Assembly (NCBI GenBank): GCA_963989385.1
Contig: OZ022506.1
Location: forward strand, 63,127,434-63,191,433
Length of the DNA: 64,000 nucleotides
Reading direction: 5' to 3'
DNA from: Ctena decussata
Taxonomy: Eukaryota > Mollusca > Bivalvia > Lucinida > Lucinidae
Translations under genes and position numbers: made by a program
Notes under the pieces: model-generated
Told to the model about the DNA's origin: nothing
Databases searched by the model: none
Seen by the model: the letters and a program-made list of their open reading frames with translations, nothing else
Shown here: piece after piece, positions 63,376 to 64,000 of the stretch
How the letters are laid out: every line of letters begins with the position of its first letter
How positions within the stretch are numbered: the first letter of the stretch is position 1

Positions 63376-64000
63376 AAAGGACATTATCAAAAATTCTCAA
63401 CAAAACGATCCCTATTTATCTATAATACTAAATAAACGAAGTAACGCATAAACTGCAAAATTGGTGGCATTTTCAAGCGTAATTTCTATACTGGTTCTTT
63501 CGCATATTGCTATCATTGATAATTTCGGTTAGCGTGTGTTTTAGTTTCACGTAGATTTAAAGAATTTGGCAATTAAATTCGTCTTTCATTTTAAATTCTC
63601 CCAAGTATTTTTCTAGAAACTTCGATGTCAACAATGGGTGCGTTCGAGTGAAATTATCGTGTACTCGAATACACGTTTTAAATTAATCCGGTCGTTTCGG
63701 TTCTGCGTCGTTATATCGGCGCGCTGCTTAGCAAGTCCAAATTTAGCAGGTTCTAATGCAAAAATCCGACCCATGAACGTACGTCATTCCCCATAAATAA
63801 CGATTTATTTTTGTATTTTTGCTCATATGTCTAAACGGATGAAGAACTAAATGGTAATAGTCCCGACGGCCCTGGCTCGAAACGACCCATTTTCTTCCAG
63901 AACGATAGTCAATACGAGTAGCCAATCGAACTCGCCCATTGAAGAATAAAGCTCAACGCACATGGTCTTTCGAAAAGTTGGACGGACACACGGCGCCAAG
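63376..64000. other. Window end, no gene recognised
   Basis: AT-rich sequence becoming more GC-balanced after 63640, with several CG-containing words. It could be the edge of a gene region, but no exon can be supported. Confidence 0.35.

Overview
The window is eukaryotic and animal. It has split genes with GT/AG introns, dense tRNA-derived SINEs, many short palindromic DNA elements, Helentron-like repeats and one nearly intact Ty3/Gypsy retroelement. The repeat style (SINEs with a threonine-tRNA-like head, several MITE families, ACAAGAG-type repeats) suggests a marine lophotrochozoan, most likely a bivalve mollusc. The species cannot be fixed from the sequence alone.

Host genes are few and lie on the minus strand. 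Two paralogous genes (about 4.5-10.0 kb and 18.6-25.3 kb) each encode a secretory signal, a BRICHOS domain and a very short C-terminal tail of valine, isoleucine and leucine after the motif GWGE. Their shared exon lengths and intron phases show a tandem duplication. The right-hand gene has one extra in-frame exon that lies inside a terminal-inverted-repeat element. At 60.1-60.25 kb lies the last exon of a CYP2-like cytochrome P450, with a decayed copy of its start just upstream. No other P450 exon was recognised.

Region by region: 0-4.5 kb holds SINEs, MITEs and a 60-bp tandem repeat. 4.5-10 kb is BRICHOS gene A with MITE-filled introns. 10-18.6 kb is intergenic with a 1.8-kb inverted-repeat element, palindromic MITEs and a tRNA-Gly-like pseudogene. 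18.6-25.3 kb is BRICHOS gene B. 25.3-29 kb is repeats. 28.9-55 kb is a nest: a Helentron-like element (halves at 28.9-29.7 and 53.4-55.0 kb) split by a probable 23.6-kb insertion, which contains the Gypsy element. 55-64 kb is MITEs, SINEs, the P450 exon and a second Helentron-like repeat.

The Gypsy element (32930-49569, minus strand) has two 3.96-kb LTRs that differ at about six positions, a primer-binding-site candidate, gag, a pol in the same frame as gag behind a single UAG, an F-type envelope-like gene broken into two overlapping frames, and a purine-rich tract. Pol ends in a chromodomain-like segment. The outer edge of its 5' LTR abuts nucleotide 1 of a 5S rRNA-like sequence, which resembles the start-site targeting of yeast Ty3.

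The most promising observations are the BRICHOS pair with beta-prone tails (gene A has a furin-type RPKR site before the tail), the transposon-embedded exon of gene B, a 67-bp hairpin module carried at the centre of unrelated MITEs, and the Gypsy element's combination of envelope, chromodomain, stop-codon readthrough layout and 5S-abutting insertion.
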